NCBI GenBank assembly: GCA_016197205.1
Contig: JACPWG010000099.1
Span: 1 to 64,000, forward strand
Length of the DNA: 64,000 nt
Origin: Planctomycetota bacterium
GTDB taxonomy: Bacteria > Planctomycetota > MHYJ01 > WSZJ01 > JACPWG01
Direction: 5' to 3'
Part shown: positions 1-8,940 of the stretch, in pieces
Layout of the letters: each line of letters starts with the position of its first letter
Numbering within the stretch: position 1 is the stretch's first letter
Notes under the pieces: generated by a model
The model's database searches: none
What the model was told of the DNA's origin: nothing
Seen by the model: only the letters and a program-made list of their open reading frames with translations
Program-made: the position numbers and the translations under genes

Positions 1-1
1 A

Positions 2-165
2 GTACCGCTCCACGGAAGTCGGTGACCAATAGCCGAAGGCAAGTTCGGCCGCCCGCGAGGCGCGCGAGCGAGGCGTAGTAACGGAGAACTACGTCGAGCG
101 AGCGCAACGAAGCAGGCGGCCGAAATCGTCGAGGAAATTGGTCACCCAATTCTGTGGGGCGGTAC
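2..165 (+). mobile_element. MITE-like element family A, copy A1 (164 bp)
   Basis: Seen: ends GTACCGC...GCGGTAC, about 29-bp terminal inverted repeats with five mismatches, and a central hairpin (arms 74-79 and 88-93). The right flank is TTA (166-168). The only base to the left is A, which is consistent with a TTA duplication cut by the window edge. No reading frame inside looks like a transposase. The same sequence recurs seven more times in the window. It abuts element D1, which shares the TTA. Confidence 0.85.
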
Positions 166-168
166 TTA

Positions 169-416
169 GGGCCCGTAAGAAAATAACTTGCTCGTTGGAC
201 GCGCAGGAGGGCGACATGAATTCTCCATGCTCAGTTTTCAAGGCTCAGACAAGGCTCAAGGTTCAATTCTCAATGACCCCCACGGAACGTAGCCCGGGCA
301 CGGGATCGCGGACTCTGAGCCTTGAACTTTGAGCATTGTCTGAGAATTGAGCCTTGAGCCTTTTGCCGGGAAGCTCCCTGGTGTGCGAACTGCATGAGTT
401 GTTTCTTTACGGGCCC
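169..416. mobile_element. Palindromic element family D, copy D1 (248 bp)
   Basis: Seen: inverted ends GGGCCCGTAAGAAA / TTTCTTTACGGGCCC flanked by TTA on both sides (166-168 and 417-419). The interior consists of complementary runs of the words AAGGCTCAA and TTGAGCCTT on the two arms, so the whole element can fold into one hairpin. Two other copies (D2, D3) are in the window. It lies immediately upstream of the ribosome binding site of the amidohydrolase at 458, so that gene's promoter must lie in or before the element. Non-coding. Confidence 0.8.
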
Positions 417-457
417 TTAGGATCCCCCCGTCCCCTTCGAACCAGGAGGTCGTCCGC

Positions 458-1333
458 ATGCCACGCATCGTCCGCGCCGGCCTGATCCAGGCCGGCAACC
501 CGAAAGGCCCCGAGTGCTCCACGGCGGACATCAAGCAGGCCATGATCGAGAAGACGCTCGGTCTCATCGACAAGGCCGCCAAGGAGGGGGTCCAGGTCCT
601 CTGCCTCCAGGAACTCTTCTACGGCCCCTACTTCTGCGCCGAGCAGCAGGCCCGGTGGTACGAGCTTACCGAGAAAGTTCCGGACGGCCCCACGACCAGG
701 CTCATGCAGGAGGTCGCGAAGAAGCACCGGATGGTGCTCGTCGTCCCGCTCTACGAAGAGGAAATCACCGGCGTCTACTACAACACCGCCGCGGTCATCG
801 ACGCGGACGGGCGCTACGTCGGCAAATACCGCAAGACCCACATCCCGCACTGCGCGCCGGGCTTCTGGGAGAAGTTCTATTTCAAGCCCGGCAACAGCGG
901 CTACCCGGTCTTCGATACCGCGGTCGGCAAGGTCGGCGTGTACATCTGCTACGACCGGCACTTCCCGGAGGGCGCGCGCTGCCTCGGCCTGAACGGCGCC
1001 GAGATGGTGTTCATCCCGTCCGCCACGGTCGCGGGCCTGAGCGAGTACTTGTGGAAGCTCGAGCAGCCCTCCCACGCGGTCGCGAACGGTTACTTCGTCG
1101 GGACGATCAATCGCGTGGGCCGCGAAATGCCCTGGAACATCGGCGAATTCTACGGGCAGAGCTACTTCTGCGATCCGCGCGGCCAGTTCCTGAAGGTCGC
1201 AAGCCGCGACCAGGACGAAGTCGTGGTCGCGGAACTCGACCTGGACTTGATCCAGCAGGTGCGGAACACGTGGCAGTTCTACCGCGACCGGCGCCCGGAG
1301 ATGTACGGGCCGATCAGCGACACCGGGAAGTAG
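458..1333 (+). CDS. Nitrilase-superfamily amidohydrolase, beta-ureidopropionase-like
   Basis: Predicted 291-residue cytosolic carbon-nitrogen hydrolase that cleaves an N-carbamoyl group or amide. The catalytic triad is visible: Glu52 (in CLQELF), Lys126 (YRKTHIPH) and Cys164 (YICYDRHFPE). The segment after the Cys (AGLSEYLWKLEQPSHAVAN, INRVG) and the C-terminal pattern LDLDLIQQVRNTW resemble eukaryotic-type beta-ureidopropionase (last step of reductive pyrimidine degradation) more than plant N-carbamoylputrescine amidase, but substrate cannot be fixed from sequence. No dihydropyrimidinase is nearby. Start: ATG with AGGAGG ten bases upstream (443-448). Its leader is supplied by repeat D1. Confidence 0.88.
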   Translation: MPRIVRAGLIQAGNPKGPECSTADIKQAMIEKTLGLIDKAAKEGVQVLCLQELFYGPYFCAEQQARWYELTEKVPDGPTTRLMQEVAKKHRMVLVVPLYEEEITGVYYNTAAVIDADGRYVGKYRKTHIPHCAPGFWEKFYFKPGNSGYPVFDTAVGKVGVYICYDRHFPEGARCLGLNGAEMVFIPSATVAGLSEYLWKLEQPSHAVANGYFVGTINRVGREMPWNIGEFYGQSYFCDPRGQFLKVASRDQDEVVVAELDLDLIQQVRNTWQFYRDRRPEMYGPISDTGK

Positions 1334-2538
1334 CCGCGGGCGCCCCGGCGCCGGACCCGGCGCCGGGGCCCCGGCCGCATCGAGAGCCGGGACCGCGGCC
1401 GGAACCCGGACCCGCGACGTGCGGCGCGCGTCCCGCGGGTCCCACGGTCCGTCGGCGGTCCGCAGCGGGCCCCGCGAGGGCGCCCGCGCTCGGGGCGGGC
1501 GTCGCCGCGTGCCTCGGGGTCCTGAGCCTCTTTGTTTTTCTGGGGCCCGCGCGCGCCGGCGAGCGGCCTCCCTATCCGTGGCGGCTTGCGCCCGAGGAGC
1601 AGGCCCTCCGCGAACGGCTCCGGCAGGCGCGCGTGCCCTGCGCCTTTGCCGCACGGCCGCTGACGGAAGCGGTGGAAACCCTCCGCGCGTCGAGCCCGTT
1701 CCCGATCGAATTGGAAAGGGAGCTTCCGTCCGAGGTCCTCGCGGCCCCCGTGTCCCTGGACGAGGCGGGGCTCGACCTGGAGACCGCGCTCTCGCGAGTC
1801 GCGGGCGCCGCCGGGCTCGGCTGGGCGCTGGACGCGGCGAGGATCCTCGTGGGGACGCCGGAGCGCCTGCCGCCCGTGCCGGAAGCGCTCAGGATCCAGC
1901 GCTGTCTCGCGCAACTCGCGCGGGACGGCCACGGGGAGGAGTGGGAAAAGCCCGCCGGCTTGGAGGCCAACGCCGCGCTGAGGGCGCGCCTCGTCTCCGT
2001 CACGCTGGACGTCTCGTTCCGGCAGGCGCCGCTCACCGAAGCGCTGGCGCATTTCCGAGGCGCGGGCGGCGTGGCGATCCAACTCGCGCCGGGGGCGGCC
2101 GGGCAGGCCGACGCGCCCGTGACCGTCGAGCTGCGCCAGCGCCCCCTGGGGATCGCGCTCCGGGCCGTCGTCGAGGCCGTGGGGCTGGACTTCGACGTCC
2201 GCGAGGGCCGGCTCCTCGTCGATTTTCGCTCCGGACTCGAGGCCTCGGCCGCGCGGGACGCGAAAGAGCGCTCGGCGCGCTCGGAGCGGCTCCGGGCGTT
2301 CCTGGCGCAGCCGATCACGGTCGATTGGCGGGAAAAGCCGCTGCGCGAAGCCGCGGCGGAGCTGAGCCGCACGCTCGGAGTCCCCGTCGTGCTCGACGAG
2401 GAAGCGTGGCTCCGGGAGACGCGCGTGACGCTCCTCGCCCGCGAGCTGGACCTGCGGTCCACGCTGGACCTCCTCGCCCGGAACAGCCGGACCGCCTGGG
2501 GAGTCCTCGAGGGGCGCGTCGGGTTGGTGGCCCGCTGA
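1270..2538 (+). CDS. Exported protein with three STN/secretin-short-domain-like modules
   Basis: Not a named family. A hydrophobic signal-like segment (GVAACLGVLSLFVFLGPARA) precedes three similar modules of the form 'strand, xPLxEAxxxL, strand, LDLxxxLxxLxxxxGLxW', ending in DWREKPLREAAAELSRTLG and ARELDLRSTLDLLARNS. This layout is typical of STN-like or secretin N-terminal short domains repeated in planctomycete periplasmic proteins. Start is uncertain: GTG at 1270, overlapping the previous gene, is the only in-frame standard start before the signal segment, and the Pro/Arg-rich stretch it adds may not be translated. The stop codon TGA (2536-2538) is exactly the target duplication of element A2. 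Confidence 0.55.
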   Translation: MAVLPRPAPGDVRADQRHREVAAGAPAPDPAPGPRPHREPGPRPEPGPATCGARPAGPTVRRRSAAGPARAPALGAGVAACLGVLSLFVFLGPARAGERPPYPWRLAPEEQALRERLRQARVPCAFAARPLTEAVETLRASSPFPIELERELPSEVLAAPVSLDEAGLDLETALSRVAGAAGLGWALDAARILVGTPERLPPVPEALRIQRCLAQLARDGHGEEWEKPAGLEANAALRARLVSVTLDVSFRQAPLTEALAHFRGAGGVAIQLAPGAAGQADAPVTVELRQRPLGIALRAVVEAVGLDFDVREGRLLVDFRSGLEASAARDAKERSARSERLRAFLAQPITVDWREKPLREAAAELSRTLGVPVVLDEEAWLRETRVTLLARELDLRSTLDLLARNSRTAWGVLEGRVGLVAR

Positions 2539-2702
2539 GTACCGCTCCACGGAAGTCGGTGGCCGATAGGCGAAGGCAAGTTTGGCCGCCCGCGAGGCGC
2601 GCGAGCGAGGCGTAGTAGCGGAGAACTACGGCGAGCGAGCGCAACAAAGCGGGCGGCCAAAATCGCCGAGCAAATGGGTCACCCAATTCCGTGGGGCGGT
2701 AC
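2539..2702 (+). mobile_element. MITE-like element family A, copy A2 (164 bp)
   Basis: Full-length copy, GTACCGC...GCGGTAC, with a perfect TGA duplication: 2536-2538 (the stop codon of the preceding gene) and 2703-2705. Insertion into the stop codon left the upstream reading frame with an intact TGA. Confidence 0.9.
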
Positions 2703-2767
2703 TGAACGCCGCGGAGGACAAGCCGCCCCGCGCGGTCGTCCGGTCCCGGCTTGCACGCTTCCAGGTG

Positions 2768-2796
2768 TTGCACGCGCGGCGCCTCTCTGGTATCCT
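2768..2796 (+). promoter_or_regulatory. Sigma70-type promoter for the HEAT protein
   Basis: TTGCAC (2768-2773), 17-bp spacer, TATCCT (2791-2796), 62 bp before the ATG at 2858. The same TTGNNN-17-TATCCT pattern is found upstream of 4876 and 51235. Confidence 0.6.
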
Positions 2797-2857
2797 GGCT
2801 GTCCCCGATTTTCACGCGGTCCTCTCCGCGAAAAACAAGATTCGAGGAACGACTTCG

Positions 2858-3754
2858 ATGGCGGATCCGAAGCGCAAGCTGGTGGAGCGCGGGGCGCTGG
2901 TCGCCCTCCTCCTCGTTTTTTTCTTCGCCGTGGCGCGCGGCTCGGACCGCATGTCCGCCAACTGGTACCGCTTTCGGCTGCGCTCGACCCACAATGTGGA
3001 GGAGCAGGAGGCCGCGGCCCGAAGTCTCATCGCGATGTTCAAGGACGGCCGCTGCCCCATGCCCGAGGATGTGGTCAATTTCTACATCGCGAAGCTGCAC
3101 TCCGACGGCTCTCCGGCGCCGCGTCCGAGCCTGATCGGGATCGGGCTGGCCGGCCTCAAGGAAATCGGCGACGACGCGATTCCGTACCTGCAGTATTCGT
3201 TCCATCGCAAAGAGAACAAGATGCGGCTCTTCGACGCGGACGCCACGAGCGGGATCAAGCCGGAGCTGTCCGTCCCCATGTACCTGAGCGTGGTCGCGGA
3301 CGCCACCCAGGACATGGTCCTCCGCGTGACCGCCGCGGACCAGCTCGGCCGGCTGGGCCAACAGAGCGCGGTCCCCATGCTCGAGGCCTTTCTGCACGAT
3401 CCGGAATGGCCCCTCCGCGCCTCGTGCGCGCGCGCGCTGGCGATCCTCGGCAAGCTGCAGGTGCGCCCGTGGATGAAGACCCAGTACGCGGAGCCCCTGG
3501 CCGACGTCCGCTTCGGGGCCTCCCTCTACGCCGTCACGATGGGCTGGCGCGAGGCGGTGGAGCCCCTGCTGGAGGCGCTGCGCTCCGGCACCCGGCAGCA
3601 GCGCCTCTCCGCCCACGACACCCTCAGGGCCGCCGTGTCCTTCGCCGTGAAATTTCCGGAGGATCCCGGCAGCGAGGCGTGGACCCAGGCCGCCGCGGAC
3701 GTCGGCGCCTGGTGGCGCGAAGCCGGCAAGGACGTCAAGCTCCGCGGCGACTAG
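2858..3754 (+). CDS. Membrane-anchored HEAT-repeat protein
   Basis: 298 residues. An N-terminal hydrophobic segment (about residues 11-27, GALVALLLVFFFAVARG) with basic flank predicts a signal anchor and a periplasmic body. The body has HEAT-like helical pairs, for example VLRVTAADQLGRLGQQSAVP and SCARALAILGKL, and a Trp pair near the end (VGAWWREAGKD) like that in the lipoprotein at 25026. HEAT repeats are protein-binding scaffolds; no enzymatic motif is visible. Start: ATG 2858 with GAGGAA upstream and a good promoter at 2768. Partner and function unknown. Confidence 0.7.
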   Translation: MADPKRKLVERGALVALLLVFFFAVARGSDRMSANWYRFRLRSTHNVEEQEAAARSLIAMFKDGRCPMPEDVVNFYIAKLHSDGSPAPRPSLIGIGLAGLKEIGDDAIPYLQYSFHRKENKMRLFDADATSGIKPELSVPMYLSVVADATQDMVLRVTAADQLGRLGQQSAVPMLEAFLHDPEWPLRASCARALAILGKLQVRPWMKTQYAEPLADVRFGASLYAVTMGWREAVEPLLEALRSGTRQQRLSAHDTLRAAVSFAVKFPEDPGSEAWTQAAADVGAWWREAGKDVKLRGD

Positions 3755-3776
3755 CGGACCGTTAGGGCCCTCCCGC

Positions 3777-4136
3777 ATGTTGACCCAGCTCGGCACGGTG
3801 ATCCTCAAGGTCACCGACATCCGCCTCTCCACCACCTTCTACCATGACATCCTCGGCCTGCCCATCCGGTTCGACTCCGCGGGCTGGGTCGAGTTCGACC
3901 TGCCGGGCACCACGCTCGCCCTCCATCCCGCGCCCGCGGAGTTCCGGGAGCACGTGGGCAAGAACGGCGTCACGGTGAACTTCCTGGTCGAGGACGTCAA
4001 GCGCATCGCGACCGACCTGCGGGCACGCGGCGCACCCGGCGACCTGACCGTCATCGACGAGGATTTCGGGAAGTTCCTCGAGGTCATCGACCCCGACGGC
4101 TATGCGATCGGCATCTGCCAGCTTCGGAGGAAGTGA
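3777..4136 (+). CDS. VOC-superfamily (glyoxalase/bleomycin-resistance fold) protein
   Basis: 119 residues, one VOC domain: VILKVTDIRLSTTFYHDILG at the N-terminus and EVIDPDGYAIGICQL at the C-terminus, the usual beta-alpha-beta-beta-beta halves. VOC proteins bind a divalent metal or small hydrophobic ligand; the metal-site Glu (FLEVIDPDG) is present. Starts 22 bp after the HEAT gene, so probably co-transcribed. Substrate unknown. Confidence 0.8.
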   Translation: MLTQLGTVILKVTDIRLSTTFYHDILGLPIRFDSAGWVEFDLPGTTLALHPAPAEFREHVGKNGVTVNFLVEDVKRIATDLRARGAPGDLTVIDEDFGKFLEVIDPDGYAIGICQLRRK

Positions 4137-4177
4137 CGCTCGCGCCCCTCCCGTTGAAGAGGCCGTGAGGAGCACCG

Positions 4178-4675
4178 ATGGCCGACCCCTCCCCCCCCGC
4201 AACCCTCGAGGCCTGGGTCTCGGAATTCGCCGAGTCCCCCGCCTATGCCCACCTCAGCGACCACGAGCGCGAACATGCGGACCTCGTCGCTCGCGAATTC
4301 CTCGCCGCCGCCTGCGCGCGCCGCGGCGTCCCGCCCGAGGCGCTCGACGCCGAAGACGTGCGCGCAGCGCTGTGCGACCACCTCCCGACGATCGGGCTCT
4401 CCCACTGCGCCCTCGAGACGGTGCCCGCCGTCGTCCGTGCGCTCCTGGAGTCGCTGGAACTGGCGGGTAGGCTCCCGTCCGGCCGCGGCCTTTTTCGCCA
4501 GGCCGGCGCGCTGTCCAAAGCCCTGCGCGAGCGGTCCGCCCGCCCTCCGAACCCCTCCCACGCACCCCCCTCGCCCCCGCCGCCCGAGACCGCGCCCGCC
4601 CGGAGCCGAAACGCTCCCTGTCCCTGCGGCTCCGGCCGGAAGTTCAAAAAGTGTTGCGGCGCTTCCCACGCTTGA
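4178..4675 (+). CDS. SEC-C zinc-motif protein
   Basis: 165 residues. Helical N-terminal region not recognised, Pro/Ala-rich linker, and at about 144-162 a canonical SEC-C motif NAPCPCGSGRKFKKCCG (Cys-X-Cys-Xn-Cys-Cys), which binds zinc as at the SecA C-terminus. The motif often marks proteins that contact SecB, ribosome or other partners; the role here is not known. ATG 4178 preceded by GAGGAG (4167-4172). The stop TGA (4673-4675) lies inside the promoter of the following kinase gene. Confidence 0.75.
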   Translation: MADPSPPATLEAWVSEFAESPAYAHLSDHEREHADLVAREFLAAACARRGVPPEALDAEDVRAALCDHLPTIGLSHCALETVPAVVRALLESLELAGRLPSGRGLFRQAGALSKALRERSARPPNPSHAPPSPPPPETAPARSRNAPCPCGSGRKFKKCCGASHA

Positions 4676-4700
4676 CTTGAACGGCGCTCGGGGCTATCCT
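4672..4700 (+). promoter_or_regulatory. Promoter for the kinase-SUMF1 gene
   Basis: TTGACT (4672-4677), 17-bp spacer, TATCCT (4695-4700). It overlaps the stop codon of the SEC-C gene and leaves a 175-nt untranslated leader before the ATG at 4876. Confidence 0.6.
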
Positions 4701-4875
4701 GGAACCCGAATTTCGGCATGCTCCCGCACCGCCGGCGGCCGGCAACGGGAGGCCGAACCGCGACCCTTCCACTCCGCCTGGTGCCCCTCTCCGCGCCGGC
4801 GAGCGGTCCGGGCGCGTCCGCCCCCGCGTTCGGGTTCGACCCCGTCGCCCACCACGCGCCCAGGGAAACCGTTCG

Positions 4876-7800
4876 ATGACCGACGATGAGTTGATCGGGA
4901 AGCGGATCGGCAATTACCTCGTCGAGCGGAAGATCGGCGAGGGGGCGATGGGGGCCGTCTACAAGGCGTACCAGGTCAACCTCCAGCGCACGGTCGCCCT
5001 CAAGCTCCTTCCGCCCACCTACAAGAACAACAAGTCCCTGCTCGAACGCTTCCGGCGCGAGGCCATGGCCGCCGCCCGCCTCGAGGACCGGCACATCGTC
5101 CAGGTCTACGACATCCTTGAAGAGGGCGGCGAGACCATCATCGTGATGCAGTTCGTGGAGGGGCGGTCGGTCGAGTCTCTGCTCAAGGAGCGCGGTCCGC
5201 TCTCCGTCCTGAAGGCCGTCACGATCTGCGTCGCCGCGCTCAAGGGGCTCGCGCGCGCCCACCAGAAGGGCATCCTCCACCGCGACATCAAGCCCGGGAA
5301 CATCCTCCTCTCCAAGGAAGGGGAGGTCAAAATCGCCGACTTCGGCCTGGCGCGCATCGGCAACGACCAGCCTTCCGTCACGCAGGCGGGCCAGGTCATG
5401 GGCACCCCCTATTACATGTCCCCCGAACAATGCATGGGGGACCGGCCCATCGACAAACGCAGCGATCTCTACGCGGTCGGTGTCACGCTCTACGAGATGC
5501 TCACCGGCAAGGTCCCCTTTCACGGCTCTTCCACCTACGTCGTCATGCGGCAGCACGTCGACGAGGACATCCCCAGCCCCACGACGGCGGACCGGACCGT
5601 GCCGGAAGAGGTCTGCCGCGTCCTCGCCAAGCTCACCGCGCGTTCGCTCGACGAACGCTACGCGACGGCCGAAGAGGCCATCAAGGACCTGGACAAGTGG
5701 CGCAAGACGGCCCCCCAGGAAGACAGCGCGGCGAAGGTCGATACGCGCCGCCGCCAGAAGACCGGCCTGGTCACGAAGGCGTACCGCCGGGAGCGGCCGA
5801 AGAGCCAACCGACCCCGGCTCCCGCGGGGGACATGACGATCACGGATGCGCTGGCCCCGCTGCAGACGCCGAACCCAAGCCCGGGCGATACCGATTCCTC
5901 CGAGGCCACGCTCGCCGACGCGTCCTTCGGGACCGGACCGCTGCCGGCCATCGCCGCGCGCGCCGGACAGGGAGGCGGCTCCGAGCCCTCCTCCCATCGC
6001 GCGATGCCCGCGTCGCGTCCGAACTACGCGGTCCCTCTCCTGGTCGCCATCGGGATCCTCGCCGCCGCCTGCGGCGCGTGGCTGGCCATCACCTACGTCC
6101 CGCGCACCCCCCAAAGAGGTCCGACCGGTCCGCCGGTGCCCGCGGTCCCGGACAAGCCCGTTCCCCACGAGGAGGACGTCACGCTCCTCGTGTCCAGCGC
6201 GAAAAAATTCATCGAGCTCGGCGCGCCCGACCAGGCGGCGGAGATCCTCACGGAGGCGATCAAGAAGAATCCGAACCACCCGGGCATCAGCCAGCTCCTC
6301 CAGGACGCCCTCGCCCAGAAGGACGCGAAGGAGCGGAGGAAACAGGTCGGGGAGTGGGGACTGAAGGGCCGGAAGGCGATCCTGGACCAGGAGTGGGATC
6401 AGGCGGTCCGCTGCTTCGAACAGATGGCGAACCTCGCGGACCAGGCCGGCGCCTCGGCGGAGGCGCGGCTCGGGGTGGCGGAGGCGCAGGCGCGCAAGCT
6501 GGAGGCCGCCAAGGACCTCAAAGGCGCGATCGCGACCGCGCGGGCCGCCCTGTCTGCCGACCACGGGGAGGCCGGGGCCGCCACGGACGCGCTGCGACGC
6601 GAGCTCGCGCGCATGGAGGCGGCGGCGAGGCAGGCCGAGGACTCCCGCGTCCGGCAGGACACGCTGGCCGACCGGGTCGAGAAAGGGCGCGCCGCGGAGA
6701 AGGAAGGGCGCTGGGGGGATGCGCTCGACGCCTACACGGACGCCCTTGCGCTGGCCGGCGACGACCCGGCGCTCCGGAAGGACCTGGAGCGGTGCGCCGC
6801 GAGGAAGACCGAAACGGAGGGCGAGGACGCGCGCATCCGCAAGCTCGTCGAGCAGGCCGCCCACGCCCGCGAGAAGAGCGACCTCGCGGCCGCCAGCGCG
6901 TTCGTCAAGGAGGCGCTCGGCATCCGGCCGGACGATCCGCGCGCGCTCGCGGAGCAGGCCGCCATCCGCGAACACCGGAACACCGGCCTCGTGACGGTGG
7001 AGGAGAAGACCAGGAAGGGGGACTGGGCCGGCGCCTACGACCTGTTGAAGGGCATTCTGCGGACGGACCCGGGCAACGTCGAGGCGTTGAAACTCCTCAA
7101 GAAAGTCGCCCTGAACCTTCTCCCAGAGGGGTTCGGCTCGGTGGGAGGCACTCCCGCGGACCCGGTGACGGGGCTGCCGCTCAGGATCCTTTGCAAGCGG
7201 GACAACTCGATCATGGTCCTGGTCGCGGCCGGCAAGTCCATCATGGGCGCCGATCGGGAACGTCCGGAGGAGAGGCCGCCCCACGACGTCGAGCTGGGCG
7301 ATTACTACATCGACGTGGCCGAGATCACGAACGAGCAATACTACCTGTTCCTGAAGTTCACCAAGAACGAGGGGCATGGCGCCTGCCCTCCGCAGGAGGG
7401 GGATGGCAAAGACCATACGCCGAAGCTCTGGTTCAACTCGAAATTCAACGAGCTCAAGCTCCCGGTCGCCGGCGTGGACTGGTTCGACGCGGCCGCGTAT
7501 GCCGCGTGGACGGGGCGCAGGCTGCCGACCGAGGCGGAGTGGGAGAAGGCGGCGAGCTGGGACCCCCTGAAGGGAAGCCACCGCAAATATCCGTGGGGGG
7601 CGGAGTGGGACCGCAGCCGTTGCAATTCGGGCGCGCGCTGGGCGGGGAAAGACCTGGACGGGCCCCAGCAGAAAGCGTTCTGGGAAGGCGAATGGGTGAA
7701 GACGTCGCCGCTGGCCGCCACGCTCCCGAGCACGACCTTCGGGACGCTGGGCGTGAGCTTCTACGGCTGCAGCGACATGGCCGGTAACCTGTGGGAGTGG

Positions 7801-8034
7801 TGCCAGGACGGGTACGACCCGGAGGCGTACAAGGCCGCGGGGCCGTTCGTCAATCCGCGAGGTCCGGATGCCGCCTCGCAGCGAGTGGTCCGCGGCGGGT
7901 GCTGGCGCGACTCTGCCGGGTCGTTGCGGACCAGCCTGCGCGCGGGCGCCGATCCGCGCTCCGGCGGGGACTACTCGCCGTATGTCGGCTTCCGCTGCGT
8001 GCTCCTGCTCGGCGAAAAGCGGGGCGGGCGATGA
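4876..8034 (+). CDS. Transmembrane Ser/Thr kinase with TPR-like region and C-terminal SUMF1 (FGE-sulfatase) domain
   Basis: 1,052 residues. Active Hanks kinase at about 14-275: glycine loop GEGAMGAVY, VALKLL lysine, HRDIKPGN (from residue 135), DFGLARI (155), GTPYYMSPEQ. Disordered juxtamembrane region, one membrane segment about 383-407 (PLLVAIGILAAACGAWLAIT), then long Ala/Glu-rich helical repeats that look TPR-like. The C-terminal about 770-1045 is a SUMF1 domain: VAEITNEQYYLFLKF, RRLPTEAEWEKAA, DMAGNLWEWCQDGY, VVRGGCW, YVGFRCV. Cytoplasmic kinase coupled to a periplasmic sensor or enzyme is the simplest topology. Whether SUMF1 is catalytic or a ligand-binding scaffold is not clear. Own promoter at 4672. 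Confidence 0.9.
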   Translation: MTDDELIGKRIGNYLVERKIGEGAMGAVYKAYQVNLQRTVALKLLPPTYKNNKSLLERFRREAMAAARLEDRHIVQVYDILEEGGETIIVMQFVEGRSVESLLKERGPLSVLKAVTICVAALKGLARAHQKGILHRDIKPGNILLSKEGEVKIADFGLARIGNDQPSVTQAGQVMGTPYYMSPEQCMGDRPIDKRSDLYAVGVTLYEMLTGKVPFHGSSTYVVMRQHVDEDIPSPTTADRTVPEEVCRVLAKLTARSLDERYATAEEAIKDLDKWRKTAPQEDSAAKVDTRRRQKTGLVTKAYRRERPKSQPTPAPAGDMTITDALAPLQTPNPSPGDTDSSEATLADASFGTGPLPAIAARAGQGGGSEPSSHRAMPASRPNYAVPLLVAIGILAAACGAWLAITYVPRTPQRGPTGPPVPAVPDKPVPHEEDVTLLVSSAKKFIELGAPDQAAEILTEAIKKNPNHPGISQLLQDALAQKDAKERRKQVGEWGLKGRKAILDQEWDQAVRCFEQMANLADQAGASAEARLGVAEAQARKLEAAKDLKGAIATARAALSADHGEAGAATDALRRELARMEAAARQAEDSRVRQDTLADRVEKGRAAEKEGRWGDALDAYTDALALAGDDPALRKDLERCAARKTETEGEDARIRKLVEQAAHAREKSDLAAASAFVKEALGIRPDDPRALAEQAAIREHRNTGLVTVEEKTRKGDWAGAYDLLKGILRTDPGNVEALKLLKKVALNLLPEGFGSVGGTPADPVTGLPLRILCKRDNSIMVLVAAGKSIMGADRERPEERPPHDVELGDYYIDVAEITNEQYYLFLKFTKNEGHGACPPQEGDGKDHTPKLWFNSKFNELKLPVAGVDWFDAAAYAAWTGRRLPTEAEWEKAASWDPLKGSHRKYPWGAEWDRSRCNSGARWAGKDLDGPQQKAFWEGEWVKTSPLAATLPSTTFGTLGVSFYGCSDMAGNLWEWCQDGYDPEAYKAAGPFVNPRGPDAASQRVVRGGCWRDSAGSLRTSLRAGADPRSGGDYSPYVGFRCVLLLGEKRGGR

Positions 8035-8083
8035 AACCGATTTCGACTCTCAGGTAAAGACCCTAGCTTGCGGAGGCAACTCG

Positions 8084-8575
8084 ATGCTCAGCCTGCGGAA
8101 TGTCCTGATGGCGCTCCTCCTGGCGGCCGCGGCCCTCTGGGGCGGGACGCTCCTCGTGTCGGCGGACGGCGAAAAGAAGGACGACAAGAAGGAGCAGCCG
8201 CCGCCCAAGTGCGACCTCGCCCACCTGGAGACGGTACCGTACTGCCCGGAATGTCACACGCGGGTCGAAAACTCCAAGTGCGGGTGCGGGAAGTCGAAGG
8301 AGTGCCAGTGCAAGGAGAAGAAGACCGAGCTCCAGCTTTGCGTCAAGACCTACTACGAATGCGTCGAGTGCCACCACAAGCAGATCAAGGCGGGCAAGTG
8401 CACGGAGTGCAAGAAGGGGAAGGTCGAGGAGAAGAAATCCAAGACTGAAGTCGTCTATCATTGCGACACCGACGACGTGACCTCCGAGAAGCCCGGCAAG
8501 TGCGAGAAGTGCAAGAAGAACCTCGCGAAGACCTGCAAGGAGTCCGGGCACTTTCCGCACGGGGGCACGCCCTAA
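8084..8575 (+). CDS. Secreted Cys-rich protein with heavy-metal-binding-like motif
   Basis: 163 residues with a clear signal peptide (VLMALLLAAAALWGGTLLVSA, cleavage near residue 27) and a Lys/Cys-rich mature part. Six Cys clusters: CPECH, CGCG..CQC, CVECHH, CTECKKGK, YHC and KCEKCKKN. The last section, YHCDTDDVTSEKPGKCEKC, follows the heavy-metal-binding-domain pattern Y-C-x(7-9)-KPGKC-x-x-C seen at the N-terminus of copper-export proteins. This suggests a periplasmic metal-binding or redox protein. RBS GGAGG at 8072. It follows the kinase gene by 50 bp. No homologue recognised by name. Confidence 0.6.
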   Translation: MLSLRNVLMALLLAAAALWGGTLLVSADGEKKDDKKEQPPPKCDLAHLETVPYCPECHTRVENSKCGCGKSKECQCKEKKTELQLCVKTYYECVECHHKQIKAGKCTECKKGKVEEKKSKTEVVYHCDTDDVTSEKPGKCEKCKKNLAKTCKESGHFPHGGTP

Positions 8576-8577
8576 GC

Positions 8578-8699
8578 GACCCGTCGGCGAAGTCCAGGCA
8601 CGCTTCCTGGGAGCGCAGGCCGGCCCGCGCGAATGGTCGCATGGGTTACGACCCGCCCTGCCAGAGTGGACGACGGGGTCGGAAGTTCGTCAACGGGCC
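8578..8699. repeat. Palindromic repeat family B, copy B1 (~122 bp)
   Basis: Imperfect inverted ends, GACCCGTCGGCGAAGTCC at the left and GGAAGTTCGTCAACGGGCC at the right. It begins three bases after the stop codon of the Cys-rich gene. Matches copy B2 at 37374 over most of its length. The GGGCCCGT-type end resembles that of family D. Confidence 0.7.
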
Positions 8700-8781
8700 A
8701 CGAGTGGCCCTTCCCTATCGATCCGGGGAGTGCGCGACATCGGGATGATGGAAGCGTAACGAGTCCGCGACGGACATACGG

Positions 8782-8940
8782 AACCGCGACCGGGAGGGAG
8801 CGGTCTCCGCGCGTTCTTCCAAAGCCGCGGATTCGACCTCGCTGCCCGATGCGTGTGCAGGGCGCTCGCCTGCGGGTCGGCGGCCTCGAACCGGAGGTCA
8901 TGGCAGGACGCCCCCAGACCGCTCCCTCACGGTCGCGGTT
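8782..8940. repeat. Inverted repeat family C, copy C1
   Basis: 25-bp near-perfect inverted arms at 8782-8806 (AACCGCGACCGGGAGGGAGC...) and 8916-8940, about 110 bp apart. Homology to C2 (37145-37303) extends outside the arms on both sides (about 8745-9060), interrupted here by about 80 bp near 8960-9030. No coding potential seen in 8576-9375. Confidence 0.7.

Noticed and set aside
2582..2857. Upstream extension of the HEAT protein frame
   Set aside because: The extra codons translate element A2; a promoter and the RBS-linked ATG at 2858 show the real start.
4243..7581. 1,112-codon open frame on the minus strand
   Set aside because: Shadow of the kinase-SUMF1 gene; high GC keeps the antisense frame open. 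Composition is Arg/Pro/Gly-rich and no domain is visible. The same applies to other long antisense frames (for example 11062-13014, 60527-63397).
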